From NCBI GenBank assembly GCA_017983515.1, contig JAGOBF010000016.1, positions 1 to 64,000 of the forward strand: a stretch of DNA of 64,000 nt. The letters run 5' to 3'. The translations under genes were made by a program, and so were the position numbers. The stretch comes from Promineifilum sp. (GTDB taxonomy: Bacteria > Chloroflexota > Anaerolineae > Promineifilales > Promineifilaceae). Each line of letters begins with the position of its first letter. Positions within the stretch are counted from its first letter, which is position 1. A model generated the notes under the pieces. It did not search any database and was not told where the DNA came from. It worked only from the letters and a program-made list of their open reading frames with translations. Positions 27,765 through 36,143 of the stretch are shown in pieces.

Positions 27765-27820
27765 GAAGGAATACTTGGCAGATTTCTCAGCGATGTGGGA
27801 GAAATCTGCGACATTCCTTC
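27765..27820 (+). other. Long imperfect hairpin after the triple-repeat gene
   Basis: Nested inverted repeat directly after the stop codon: outer arms GAAGGAAT / ATTCCTTC and inner arms GCAGATTTCTC / GAGAAATCTGC with a 10-nt loop. No T-run follows, so it may stabilise the 3' end of the mRNA or act together with the terminator 30 nt downstream. Confidence 0.6.
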
Positions 27821-27849
27821 GTCTACCGCGCGCTAGGTAAAACATAACC

Positions 27850-27881
27850 AAGGTCTTCTCCGGAAGGGGAAGACCTTTTTT
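27850..27881 (+). terminator. Rho-independent terminator
   Basis: AAGGTCTTC / GAAGACCTT stem of 9 bp with a 10-nt loop, running into six T (27876-27881). Ends the triple-repeat protein transcript. Confidence 0.85.
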
Positions 27882-27973
27882 GTGGCTCCCCGGCCGTGGC
27901 CTGGGTGCTGCTCACTAGCCTAACGTTCTCATTCGTGATAGAAAACGGCCATGCTGCGTTCATGGAGTAATGT

Positions 27974-28846
27974 GTGCTGAGCAGTCTGATCAAATCGATG
28001 CGGCCGCGCCAATGGCCCAAGAACGGCTTCGTATTTGTGCCGCTCCTGTTCGACCGAAAATTGTTCGACCCGACCAGTGTGCTGGCGGTAAGCGCGGCGT
28101 TCTTCCTTTTGTGCCTGATGTCCAGCGCGGTATACCTCATGAATGATCTGGCCGACATCGAGAGTGATCGGCAACATCCGCTTAAGAAGAACCGCCCCTT
28201 GGCCGCCGGTCAATTGGATCCGCGCATCGCGATAGGAGCGTCCATTCTGTTCGCGGCGACCAGCCTGATCGCCGGTTACCTTCTCTCGCCGGCTCTGGCC
28301 GTCATACTGCTCCTCTATCTGGTTTCCCAGATCGCCTACACGTTCAAGCTGAAACACGTGGTCCTGCTCGACGTTTTAACCATCGCTCTGGGTTTCGTCC
28401 TGCGGATCGCCGCCGGCGTGGTCGTGATCGAGGTGGAACGCTTTTCGCCGTGGCTCTACGTGTTCGGCGGTTTTCTGGCCCTATTTATGGCCTTGGGCAA
28501 GAGGCGCGCCGAGTTGACCCTGCTGGGGGGCGAGGCCGGCGTCCACCGCGCCATTCTTGACGATTACAACCTGGACCTGATCGACCGGCTGCAAGGCATC
28601 GTGACGACCAGCGCCATCGTCGCCTACAGTCTCTACACCTTTCTGGCGGAGGGACTGCCCCAGAATCACGCGATGATGTTGACAATTCCCTTCGTCCTCT
28701 ACGGGGTCTTCCGCTATCTGTACCTGATTCACGTGCGCAACGAAGGCGGCGCGCCGGAGGAAATCTTGCTGCGCGACCGGCCGCTGCAAGTTACCCTGGT
28801 CTCTTACTTCCTCATGGTATTTGCCGCTCGCTATCTATTGAATTGA
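27974..28846 (+). CDS. UbiA-family prenyltransferase (decaprenyl-phosphate phosphoribosyltransferase-like)
   Basis: 290 residues, eight to nine TM helices. The N-terminal MRPRQWPKNGFVFVPLLFDR and the Asp-rich motif YLMNDLADIESDRQHP, with KNRPLAAGQL after it, match the DPPR-synthase branch of UbiA enzymes, which put phosphoribosyl on polyprenyl phosphate for arabinose donor synthesis. The second Asp site is DDYNLDLIDR. Start is GTG with GGAG 6 nt upstream. Followed after 12 bp by mevalonate kinase, so both may serve isoprenoid-linked metabolism. Confidence 0.87.
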   Translation: MLSSLIKSMRPRQWPKNGFVFVPLLFDRKLFDPTSVLAVSAAFFLLCLMSSAVYLMNDLADIESDRQHPLKKNRPLAAGQLDPRIAIGASILFAATSLIAGYLLSPALAVILLLYLVSQIAYTFKLKHVVLLDVLTIALGFVLRIAAGVVVIEVERFSPWLYVFGGFLALFMALGKRRAELTLLGGEAGVHRAILDDYNLDLIDRLQGIVTTSAIVAYSLYTFLAEGLPQNHAMMLTIPFVLYGVFRYLYLIHVRNEGGAPEEILLRDRPLQVTLVSYFLMVFAARYLLN

Positions 28847-28858
28847 ACGGGAGGGGTG

Positions 28859-29800
28859 ATGATCGCGGCGACGGCTCCGGGTAAGATTATCCTGTTCGGC
28901 GAACACGCGGTTGTCTACGGCCGCCCGGCGCTGGCCGCGCCGATTCGTCATTTGCGGGCGCGGGCTACCATCGAGGAAACCGGCGCGCCGGACGTGACCC
29001 TCACCGCGCCCGATTTGAATCGGACGGCTCTGCTATCCAACGTTAATCCTCATAACCCGCTAGCGGTCACTGTGCGCACGGTGGAGCAGTACTGTGGTTG
29101 TTCGCTCTCCGACGGCTACACCCTGCGTGTCACCAGCGCCATTCCTATCGCCAGCGGGTTGGGCAGCGGCGCAGCCATCTCCGTGGCCGTCATCCGCGCC
29201 CTGGCGATCCGTCTGGGCCAAAGCGAGGCGTTCACGCGCGAAGTTGTGTCCAGCCTCGCCTACGAAGTTGAGCGGCTGCACCACGGCACGCCCAGCGGCG
29301 TCGACAATACGGTCATCGCCTTCGAGCAGCCGGTTTATTTTGTGCGCCGCGACCCTCAGCCGGTGATTGAGCCGTTTATGCTAGGGCGGCCGCTGCGGTT
29401 GCTGATCGGCGATACGGGTGTCCGCAGCGCGACCAAGGACGTCGTTGGTGACGTGGGCCGTCAACGGGCAGCCGATGCCCGTTATTTCGATTCCATTTTC
29501 GACGCCTGCGGCCGGATAGCTGAAGCAGGGCGGGCGGCCCTGGCCGCGGGCGATCTGGCCACGGTGGGCGCGTTGATGAATGAAAACCACGAATGGCTGG
29601 TGCGCATGACCGTTTCTGCCACGCCTCTGGACAACCTGGTGGCCGCGGCGCGCAATGGGGGGGCATTGGGGGCCAAACTCAGCGGGGCGGGCAGGGGCGG
29701 GAATATGATCGCCCTGGTCACGGAGGGGACTGAAGCAAACGTCGCCGAGCGCCTGACGGCCGCCGGTGCGATTCGCGTCTATAGGAGCGACGTGGGTTAA
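28859..29800 (+). CDS. mvk: Mevalonate kinase
   Basis: GHMP-family kinase of about 313 residues making phosphomevalonate. Motif 1 APGKIILFGEHAVVYGRPALA, motif 2 PIASGLGSGAAISVAV (usual GLGSSAA has Gly here in place of one Ser), the GTPSGVDNTV segment with the catalytic Asp, and motif 3 KLSGAGRGGNMIAL are present. The ATG at 28859 sits behind GGGAGGGG; an overlapping GTG one codon upstream is less likely. It indicates an isoprenoid route through mevalonate, as reported in several Chloroflexota. No other pathway gene lies in the window. Confidence 0.93.
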   Translation: MIAATAPGKIILFGEHAVVYGRPALAAPIRHLRARATIEETGAPDVTLTAPDLNRTALLSNVNPHNPLAVTVRTVEQYCGCSLSDGYTLRVTSAIPIASGLGSGAAISVAVIRALAIRLGQSEAFTREVVSSLAYEVERLHHGTPSGVDNTVIAFEQPVYFVRRDPQPVIEPFMLGRPLRLLIGDTGVRSATKDVVGDVGRQRAADARYFDSIFDACGRIAEAGRAALAAGDLATVGALMNENHEWLVRMTVSATPLDNLVAAARNGGALGAKLSGAGRGGNMIALVTEGTEANVAERLTAAGAIRVYRSDVG

Positions 29801-29869
29801 GGAAGGCGGGGAAGTGGGTTGCCGCGCGCTTTTCGGATAGAATCCGGCCATTGAACGCGAAGCCAAATA

Positions 29870-29900
29870 CCGCAAAGAAATGCCGGCGCAACGCGCCGGC
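29870..29900 (-). terminator. Terminator of rpmB
   Basis: On the minus strand, stem GCCGGCGC / GCGCCGGC (8 bp, 3-nt loop; 29882-29900) is followed by ATTTCTTTG. It lies about 77 bp past the rpmB stop codon. Confidence 0.65.
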
Positions 29901-29976
29901 AAGGTTACAATATTTGATTGACGGCGCCAACCGGCCGCCCGGCAAGCTAAAGCAGGCGATGGAGCGCCGATATGCG

Positions 29977-30156
29977 CTAAACTTTGGCCATTGTCTTAAG
30001 GCAACGGGTGCAGACGTGGAGGCGCACGCGGCGACCGCCCTGCTGGACAGTCGTCCGCTGAATGTTCGGCAGGAATTGCCGTTTGGTCTTGTGCTGGGAG
30101 AAGCTAACCTTGTGGCCGCTCATCGGCCCCTTGCCACATACTTCACATTTCGCCAT
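29977..30156 (-). CDS. rpmB: 50S ribosomal protein L28
   Basis: 59 codons on the minus strand. The protein begins MAKCEVCGKGPMSGHKVSFS and continues with the conserved KTKRQFLPNIQ and GGRRVRLHVCTRCLKTM. Two CxxC pairs (C4/C7 and C49/C52) mark the zinc-binding (C+) form of L28. AGGTGA lies 5 nt before the ATG. Divergent rpmB next to asp23-fakA-recG is a conserved bacterial neighbourhood (as in Bacillus). The plus-strand reading frame over this stretch has no family resemblance and is a shadow. Confidence 0.96.
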   Translation of the reverse strand: MAKCEVCGKGPMSGHKVSFSQHKTKRQFLPNIQRTTVQQGGRRVRLHVCTRCLKTMAKV

Positions 30157-30198
30157 AATTTCACCTTACCCGACGCTCCTATCAGCGTCCAAATCAAA

Positions 30199-30216
30199 GG
30201 CGACCGAATGGTCGCC
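30199..30216 (-). promoter_or_regulatory. Hairpin in the rpmB leader (possible attenuator)
   Basis: Perfect 7-bp stem GGCGACC / GGTCGCC with a 4-nt loop in the roughly 85-nt leader between the predicted rpmB promoter and its start codon. On the minus strand it runs into TTTGATTT, so it could terminate transcription early or bind a regulator. Confidence 0.4.
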
Positions 30217-30248
30217 CCAACTTTCAATATTATCAAGAACAACCCCCA

Positions 30249-30277
30249 ATTATAGACAAGTGACGTGTCGATTGCAA
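30249..30277 (-). promoter_or_regulatory. Predicted rpmB promoter
   Basis: Minus-strand TTGCAA (30272-30277), 17-bp spacer, perfect TATAAT (30249-30254). It implies a leader of about 85 nt. Confidence 0.55.
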
Positions 30278-30302
30278 GCGCACGTCAGGAGCAAAACGAT
30301 TT

Positions 30303-30659
30303 ATGCCAGTTCAAGAGGAGTCCAAGGGGAAAATCGACATTTCCTCGGCTACCATCGCGACCATCACCACCCAGGCCGTGCACCAATGCTACGGCGTGGT
30401 GGGGATGACCAGCAAGAACCTTGTCAACGGCATCGCGCAGCTCTTGTCACGTGATAACCGCCGCGGCGTTGATGTCAAAGTCGATGGAGAGCAGATCGTC
30501 ATCGACCTGTACGTGATCGTCCAGTATGGTGTGCGCATTCGCGTCGTCGCCGAGAGCATCCAGCATACGGTCAAATTTCACGTCGAGAAAGCTTTAGGCC
30601 TCCCGGTTCATGCGGTTAACGTCTATATTCAGGGACTACGCATGAATGGCGAACAATAA
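30303..30659 (+). CDS. Asp23/Gls24 family protein
   Basis: 118 residues: a single Asp23/Gls24 (DUF322) domain with the typical KIDISSATIATITTQAV start and VYIQGLRM end. The group includes alkaline-shock protein Asp23 and YloU, small proteins associated with envelope stress and membrane homeostasis. CAGGAGC lies about 10 nt before the ATG. Stop and next start overlap (TAATG), coupling it to the fatty-acid-kinase-like gene, as in yloU-yloV of Bacillus. Confidence 0.93.
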   Translation: MPVQEESKGKIDISSATIATITTQAVHQCYGVVGMTSKNLVNGIAQLLSRDNRRGVDVKVDGEQIVIDLYVIVQYGVRIRVVAESIQHTVKFHVEKALGLPVHAVNVYIQGLRMNGEQ

Positions 30660-32386
30660 TGGCCCTCATGGCGGAGGAATTGAACACTTTATCTATGGCA
30701 TCAGAAACAATGACAGTAGCGCCGCTATCCGGCGGTAAATGGTTGCACTGCACGGGGCCACAGTTGCGGAAGATGGCGCACGCCGGATTGCTATGGCTCG
30801 AGCAAAATCGCGACCACGTCAACGCGCTCAATGTCTTTCCCGTGCCCGATGGCGATACGGGCACCAACATGTTGCTGACCATGCGCTCGGCCTATGCGCG
30901 CATTGAGAGCAGCGACGATGATCACGTCGGCAAGGTTGCCGGACTGCTGGCCCAGGGCGCGCTGATGGGCGCGCGAGGCAACTCCGGCGTCATTCTCAGC
31001 CAGATCTGGCGCGGGTTGGCGGCCGGTTTGAGTGCTGTGGAAACATTCACCACTGCCGACCTGGCTGTGGCGTTCCAGCTGGCATCTGATACGGCCTACA
31101 AGGGTGTGATGCGCCCGGTTGAGGGTACCATCCTGACCGTGATTCGCGAGGGGGCCGCCGAGGCGGCCGACGCCGCGCGCAAGAGCGAAGACCTTCGCTT
31201 CATGCTGGAGCGCATCCTGGAGCGCTGCCAGCAGGCCCTGGAGCGCACGCCGGAATTGCTGCCGATCCTGCGCCAGGCCGGCGTGGTGGATTCGGGTGGG
31301 CAGGGGCTGGTCTACATCCTGGAAGGGATGATGCGTTATGCGCAGGGAAGCCTATCGCTGGACGGCCGAGCGCCGGTCAGCCCGGCGGTCGCACCGACGG
31401 CCGAGCCGATTTCCGCTCAGGCCCGGGCGATGCCGGAGGGCGGCTCGCTCGACTACCCCTACGACGTGCAGTTCATCATCATGGGCCGTCATCTCGACGT
31501 GCTGGAAGTGCGCTCGCGCATCGATGCCATGGGCGACTCAACTGTGGTCGTTGGCGATGAGTCGACGATCAAGGTTCACATTCACGTCAAAGATCCGGGT
31601 GAGCCGCTCAGCTATGGCGCTGGCCTCGGCCACATCACCGACGTAGTAGTCGAGAATATGCAGGAGCAGATGGAAGAGCTTGTTCATGGCGGCGTTGCCC
31701 TGCCGGAGCCGCAGGTCATGATCACGCCCGATCAGGTCGCAGTGGTGGCTGTGGCATCGGGGTCGGGTTTGGCCGGCGTCTTTCGTAGCCTCGGCGCGGC
31801 CTACGTCATCAACGGGGGCCAGACGAACAACCCCAGCACGGAAGAGATCTATCGAGCCATCGAACAGGTGCCAACCGACAAGGTGATCGTGTTGCCCAAT
31901 AACAAAAATATCTTCCTGGCGGCCGAGGCGGCGCGGGACCTGAGCGCCAAACAGGTAGCTGTCGTCCCTAGCCGGTCGATTCCCCAGGGCATCTCCGCCC
32001 TCATGGCGCTGCGCCCCGACCGGGACGTCGCCGCTAACGCCGAGACCATGGAGCGGTCGTTGGGCCTGGTGCGGACAGGAGAAATCACGAGGGCCACACG
32101 AACGGTGGAACTCGACGGTATCGATGTAAAGGAAGGCTCAATTATCGGCCTGGTTGACGGACACTTATGTCAATGCGGCCCCGATGAGAAGTCGATCCTT
32201 GATGAGTTGCTGGAGAGGATGAATATCGCCGATTGTGGCATCGTAACCCTTTACTATGGATCTGACGTGAGTCCGGAAGAAGCGGCCGAAACGGCCGCCT
32301 TCATTCGCCGGCTTTACCCCGATGTAGAAGTGGAGATAGTCGAAGGCGGGCAGGCGCATTATTATTACATCCTGGGCGCTGAATAA
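30659..32386 (+). CDS. fakA: DAK2-domain fatty acid kinase catalytic protein
   Basis: 575 residues. N-terminal DAK2-type kinase domain with PVPDGDTGTNMLLTM (Mg/ATP site) and GARGNSGVILSQIWRG, a linker, and a C-terminal DegV/EDD-like domain (VVAVASGSGLAGVFRSLG..INGGQTNNPS, then NNKNIFLAAEAA). This is the YloV/FakA architecture; in Firmicutes it phosphorylates fatty acids carried by FakB. No fakB is in the window. Start overlaps the asp23 stop; a second in-frame ATG three codons on is possible. Confidence 0.93.
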   Translation: MALMAEELNTLSMASETMTVAPLSGGKWLHCTGPQLRKMAHAGLLWLEQNRDHVNALNVFPVPDGDTGTNMLLTMRSAYARIESSDDDHVGKVAGLLAQGALMGARGNSGVILSQIWRGLAAGLSAVETFTTADLAVAFQLASDTAYKGVMRPVEGTILTVIREGAAEAADAARKSEDLRFMLERILERCQQALERTPELLPILRQAGVVDSGGQGLVYILEGMMRYAQGSLSLDGRAPVSPAVAPTAEPISAQARAMPEGGSLDYPYDVQFIIMGRHLDVLEVRSRIDAMGDSTVVVGDESTIKVHIHVKDPGEPLSYGAGLGHITDVVVENMQEQMEELVHGGVALPEPQVMITPDQVAVVAVASGSGLAGVFRSLGAAYVINGGQTNNPSTEEIYRAIEQVPTDKVIVLPNNKNIFLAAEAARDLSAKQVAVVPSRSIPQGISALMALRPDRDVAANAETMERSLGLVRTGEITRATRTVELDGIDVKEGSIIGLVDGHLCQCGPDEKSILDELLERMNIADCGIVTLYYGSDVSPEEAAETAAFIRRLYPDVEVEIVEGGQAHYYYILGAE

Positions 32387-32471
32387 GCTATCTGGCGGAT
32401 CATCCATCAAGGCCGGGGCCGGCTTAACCTTAAGACGGCCACGAGTTAGCGGGAGTATTGATACATAACCT

Positions 32472-35057
32472 ATGGACCGGGCACTAAACAGACTCGAGCG
32501 GGTGCTCGAATTGGAAAAACAACAGGGCTACCAGAACAAAGCTGTTGTGGGAGGCATCCGTCAGTTCGCCGTCTACTGGATATCGCAGGCGCGCGAAGAA
32601 GCCACGGAAGAGGCCGATCTGGCCCTGGCCGAGCAGGTATCCGAGGTCTTGATGGACTACGGCCAATTATCGGGCGCGCAGGCGCGGGCGCGGGCCATCG
32701 AGTCACTGAAGGTGAATCTGGAACGACGACGGGAGCGGCGTGCCACGACGGGCAGCCATTCGCCTGTCAGCCCGGAACCGCGTCCGTCTGCCCCGCAGCC
32801 TCCCCCCAAGCCAGAGAGCGAGAGGCGGCCGCCAAAACCGGCCGAAAGAAAGGCGACCACGCCGCAAAGCCCCGCGCGAAGTGAGGACGTCTTTCATCGG
32901 GACAATGACCAGGACGCAGCTCGCGTGGATGCGGGAGCGGTTGACGACGTATACGAGGATGATACGCACCAGACTGCAGCCGATCCCCAGGCGTTGGTTA
33001 AGGCCGTGACGACCCTGAAAGGGGTTGGTCAGAAGTTTGCCGAGAAGCTTAACAAGCTGGGGGCCGAGACGATTGGGGATTTGCTCTACCTGTTCCCGCG
33101 GCGCTACGATGATTACTCATTACTGAGGCCGATCAACAAGCTGCAATATGGCGAGCAGGCGACGATCATTGGCACGATTTGGCAGACGAAGGTGCGGCGC
33201 ACGCGCACCAATCAGCCCATCACCGAGTGCATCGTCAACGACGGCACCGGCTCTGTCCAGGCGACGTGGTTCAACCAGCCCTGGCTGGCTGAGCAGTTGC
33301 CGGCGGGGATGCAGATCGTCTTGAGCGGCAAGGTCGAGATGTTCCTCGGTCGTCTGGTCTTCAACTCGCCGGCATGGGAGCCAGTGGAGCTGGAACCGTT
33401 GCGAACCCGGCGAATCGTGCCGATATATCCTCTGACCGAAGGGCTGGCCTCGGCCAAAATGCGCGAATTGATGCAGCGCACGGTCAAGGAGTGGTCGCCG
33501 CGCCTGCCCGATCCGTTGCCGGTGGAGATACGCAAGCGCCGCCGCTTCTATCCGCTCTCCCGCGCCATTCAGCAAATGCACTTCCCTGATAGCCACGAAT
33601 CGATGGGCCACGCCCGCCAACGGTTGGCTTATGACGAGTTGTTCCTGCTGCAACTAGGCATGCAGCGGCAACGTCGCGAATGGCAAGCACATAACGGTCT
33701 ACCGTTACTGGTTGAGCCGGAGCAATTTGACGTCTTTATGAGCGCCTTGCCGTTTGCGCTGACCGGCGCCCAGCAGCGCGTGATCGACGAGATTCGGGCC
33801 GACCTGGCACTGAGCCGGCCGATGAACCGCTTGTTACAGGGAGACGTCGGGTCGGGCAAAACGATCGTCGCCGCCGCGGCCATGGTGACGGCCGCCTGGG
33901 CCGGCGCGCAGTCAGCCATGATGGCGCCGACCGAAATATTGGCCGAGCAGCACTACCGTGGCCTGTGCGGTCTGTTGGAGCCGCTGGGCCTGAAGGTGGC
34001 CTTGTTGACCGGGAGCACACCGGCCGCCGAACGTCAGGCGATTCATGAAGGTCTGGCCTCCGGCGCGATCCAGATACTCATCGGTACCCACGCCCTCATC
34101 CAGCCGGCGGTCAGTTTCCGTCGCCTGGGCGTGATCATCATCGACGAACAACACCGCTTCGGCGTCGACCAACGCGCTGCCCTGCGCGAGAAGGGGCCGG
34201 CGGACAATGGCGATGCACTCAGCCCCCATTTACTGGTGATGTCGGCGACTCCCATTCCGCGCACGCTGGCCTTGTCGCTCTACGGCGATCTGGATATGTC
34301 GATCCTTGACGAGATGCCGCCCGGCCGCCAGGAGATCAAGACCCGCTGGTTGCGCGCGTCGGAGCGCGAGCGCGCCTATAACTTCATTCGTCGCCAGACG
34401 GCCGAGGGGCGTCAGGCCTTCCTCATCTATCCGCTGGTCGAAGAATCGGAGATGATCGACGCCCGCGCCGCCGTGGAAGAGCACGAGCGCCTGCGGCGTG
34501 AGGTTTTCCCCGACAAGCAGGTTGGTCTGATCCACGGCCGCTTGCGATCTGACGAAAAAGAAGCCGCCATGCGCGCATTTGTGAACCATGAGACGGATAT
34601 GCTGGTGGCGACTTCGGTGATCGAGGTGGGCGTAGACGTACCCAACAGCACGGTGATCGTCATCGAGGGCGCGGATCGTTTTGGGCTGGCCCAATTGCAC
34701 CAGTTTCGCGGCCGGGTCGGCCGCGGGCAGCATCAATCATATTGCATCCTCATCGCCGAGGATGTGTCGGCCGAGGCAGAACAACGTCTGGCGGCTCTGG
34801 AGGCGACGAACGATGGCTTTGTGTTGGCCGAGCGCGACCTGGAACTGCGCGGGCCGGGCGAGTTTTTCGGTCGTCGCCAGAGCGGCTTGCCGGAGTTGCG
34901 TCTGGCATCGTTGCTCCACGACAGCGAGGTGCTCGCTATGGCTCAGGAGGACGCGGCGGCGTTGTTTGCGACCGATCCCTATCTGGAGCGGCCGGAACAT
35001 CAGTACCTGCGTGAAAGTTTGGCCCTCTTCTGGGACAATGCGCCCGATGTGAGCTGA
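32472..35057 (+). CDS. recG: ATP-dependent DNA helicase RecG, N-terminally extended
   Basis: 861 residues against about 690 in E. coli. Residues 1-165 are an extra region: a helical start (LNRLERVLELEKQQGYQ) then a Pro/Arg/Glu-rich low-complexity stretch. From about 175: a KGVGQKFAEKLNKLGAETIGDLLYLFPRRYDDY helix-hairpin-helix-like segment, the OB wedge domain, then helicase motifs GDVGSGKT (Walker A), IIDEQHRFG, MSATPIPRTLAL and QFRGRVGRG. It remodels stalled forks and Holliday junctions. The helical N-terminus resembles the extension seen in other Chloroflexota/cyanobacterial RecG proteins. Confidence 0.95.
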   Translation: MDRALNRLERVLELEKQQGYQNKAVVGGIRQFAVYWISQAREEATEEADLALAEQVSEVLMDYGQLSGAQARARAIESLKVNLERRRERRATTGSHSPVSPEPRPSAPQPPPKPESERRPPKPAERKATTPQSPARSEDVFHRDNDQDAARVDAGAVDDVYEDDTHQTAADPQALVKAVTTLKGVGQKFAEKLNKLGAETIGDLLYLFPRRYDDYSLLRPINKLQYGEQATIIGTIWQTKVRRTRTNQPITECIVNDGTGSVQATWFNQPWLAEQLPAGMQIVLSGKVEMFLGRLVFNSPAWEPVELEPLRTRRIVPIYPLTEGLASAKMRELMQRTVKEWSPRLPDPLPVEIRKRRRFYPLSRAIQQMHFPDSHESMGHARQRLAYDELFLLQLGMQRQRREWQAHNGLPLLVEPEQFDVFMSALPFALTGAQQRVIDEIRADLALSRPMNRLLQGDVGSGKTIVAAAAMVTAAWAGAQSAMMAPTEILAEQHYRGLCGLLEPLGLKVALLTGSTPAAERQAIHEGLASGAIQILIGTHALIQPAVSFRRLGVIIIDEQHRFGVDQRAALREKGPADNGDALSPHLLVMSATPIPRTLALSLYGDLDMSILDEMPPGRQEIKTRWLRASERERAYNFIRRQTAEGRQAFLIYPLVEESEMIDARAAVEEHERLRREVFPDKQVGLIHGRLRSDEKEAAMRAFVNHETDMLVATSVIEVGVDVPNSTVIVIEGADRFGLAQLHQFRGRVGRGQHQSYCILIAEDVSAEAEQRLAALEATNDGFVLAERDLELRGPGEFFGRRQSGLPELRLASLLHDSEVLAMAQEDAAALFATDPYLERPEHQYLRESLALFWDNAPDVS

Positions 35058-35105
35058 GCCACGTGGACGTTGTATAATCAAGGAATGGTTTGAGGAGAGA
35101 CGACT

Positions 35106-35639
35106 TTGGTCAAACGTGCTGTTTATCCGGGAACTTTTGACCCTGTTCATTACGGGCATCTGGACCTGATCCTGCGAGCGGCCAATCTGTTCGACGAACT
35201 GGTCGTGGGCGTCTACGATCATAGACGCCCGACGAAGTCGGTGTTATTCTCTGTTGAAGAACGAGTTGGGATGATTCTAGAGTCCTTGCCGAATCCCGGT
35301 AATATCGTCGTCATACCCTTTACCGGGCTGTTGGTCGACTTTGCCCGTCGTATCGAAGCCCGGATCATCGTGCGCGGTTTACGCGTCTTTTCCGATTTCG
35401 AATTCGAGTTTCGTTCCGCGTTGGCTAATCAGCGCCTGGCCCCGGAGATCGAGACGATTAGTCTGATGACACGCGAGGAGAATTCCTTTGTCAGCGGTAG
35501 CACGGTGCGGGAGATCGCCTCGCTAGGCGGGGATATTACCAGCATGGTTCCACCCAATGTCGCCGGGCTCCTGTACGCGCGCTTTGAGAACGATGCCGGG
35601 GATATGGCTTTCTCCGGCAGCTTGCCTCTTCGTGATTAG
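35106..35639 (+). CDS. coaD: Phosphopantetheine adenylyltransferase
   Basis: 177 residues. Catalyses the penultimate step of coenzyme A synthesis. AVYPGTFDPVHYGHLDLI holds the nucleotidyltransferase (T/H)xGH signature (YGH), followed by RGLRVFSDFEFEFRSALAN and SFVSGSTVREIASLGGDI. TTG start with GAGGAGA 7 nt upstream. About 17 residues longer than usual at the C-terminus. It follows recG by 48 bp and precedes a coiled-coil gene by 10 bp. Confidence 0.95.
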   Translation: MVKRAVYPGTFDPVHYGHLDLILRAANLFDELVVGVYDHRRPTKSVLFSVEERVGMILESLPNPGNIVVIPFTGLLVDFARRIEARIIVRGLRVFSDFEFEFRSALANQRLAPEIETISLMTREENSFVSGSTVREIASLGGDITSMVPPNVAGLLYARFENDAGDMAFSGSLPLRD

Positions 35640-35649
35640 GTGAACACGT

Positions 35650-36138
35650 ATGGATATTCAACATCTTGTCGATAGCCTTGAGCAAGCCCTGAACAATAGC
35701 ACCCGGGTTCCATTGAGCGCGTATTTAATCGTGAACGAGGAAAAGGTGTACAGCCTGCTCGATCAGATGCGTGTCGCCGTGCCCGAGGAGATAAGACGGG
35801 CCAACCGTATCGAAGCGGAGAAGGATCGCATCCTGGCCCAGGCCAAGGAAGAGGCCGAGCGCATCCGCGATTTGGCCCGCCAGGAGGCCGGCGAGCTTGT
35901 GAAGCGTGATGCGATCGTCAACGCTGCCCAACATCGGGCCGAGAACATCGTCGAACGCGCGCGCCGCGATTCCGAGGCGCTGCGGCAGGATGCCGACGTG
36001 TATATCATTGACGTCCTGAATAGGCTGGAGGAAGACCTGACGCGAACGCTCAAGGTCGTGCAGAACGGCATGCAGAAAGTGGAGGCTGATCAGCAAGCCC
36101 TTGCCCAGGCCGCGGCCTCAGAGCAGCTGGCCAACTGA
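35650..36138 (+). CDS. Coiled-coil protein (ATP-synthase b / DivIVA-like)
   Basis: 162 residues without signal peptide or TM helix. Residues 40-150 are almost wholly charged heptad helix (EEIRRANRIEAEKDRILAQA, then ERIRDLARQEAGELVKRD), similar in texture to the ATP-synthase b stalk or DivIVA. The start (MDIQHLVDSLEQALNNS) resembles small proteins encoded just after coaD in related genomes. Probably co-transcribed with coaD. Function unknown. Confidence 0.75.
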   Translation: MDIQHLVDSLEQALNNSTRVPLSAYLIVNEEKVYSLLDQMRVAVPEEIRRANRIEAEKDRILAQAKEEAERIRDLARQEAGELVKRDAIVNAAQHRAENIVERARRDSEALRQDADVYIIDVLNRLEEDLTRTLKVVQNGMQKVEADQQALAQAAASEQLAN

Positions 36139-36143
36139 TCGAT

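Noticed and set aside
29851..30255. Plus-strand 134-codon frame between mevalonate kinase and asp23
   Set aside because: It lies over rpmB on the other strand; its sequence shows no family pattern and no ribosome-binding site.
30303..36138. CRISPR array or phage genes
   Set aside because: Read for spaced direct repeats and integrase or structural genes across the window; none were found, here or elsewhere, beyond the ISL3 remnant.
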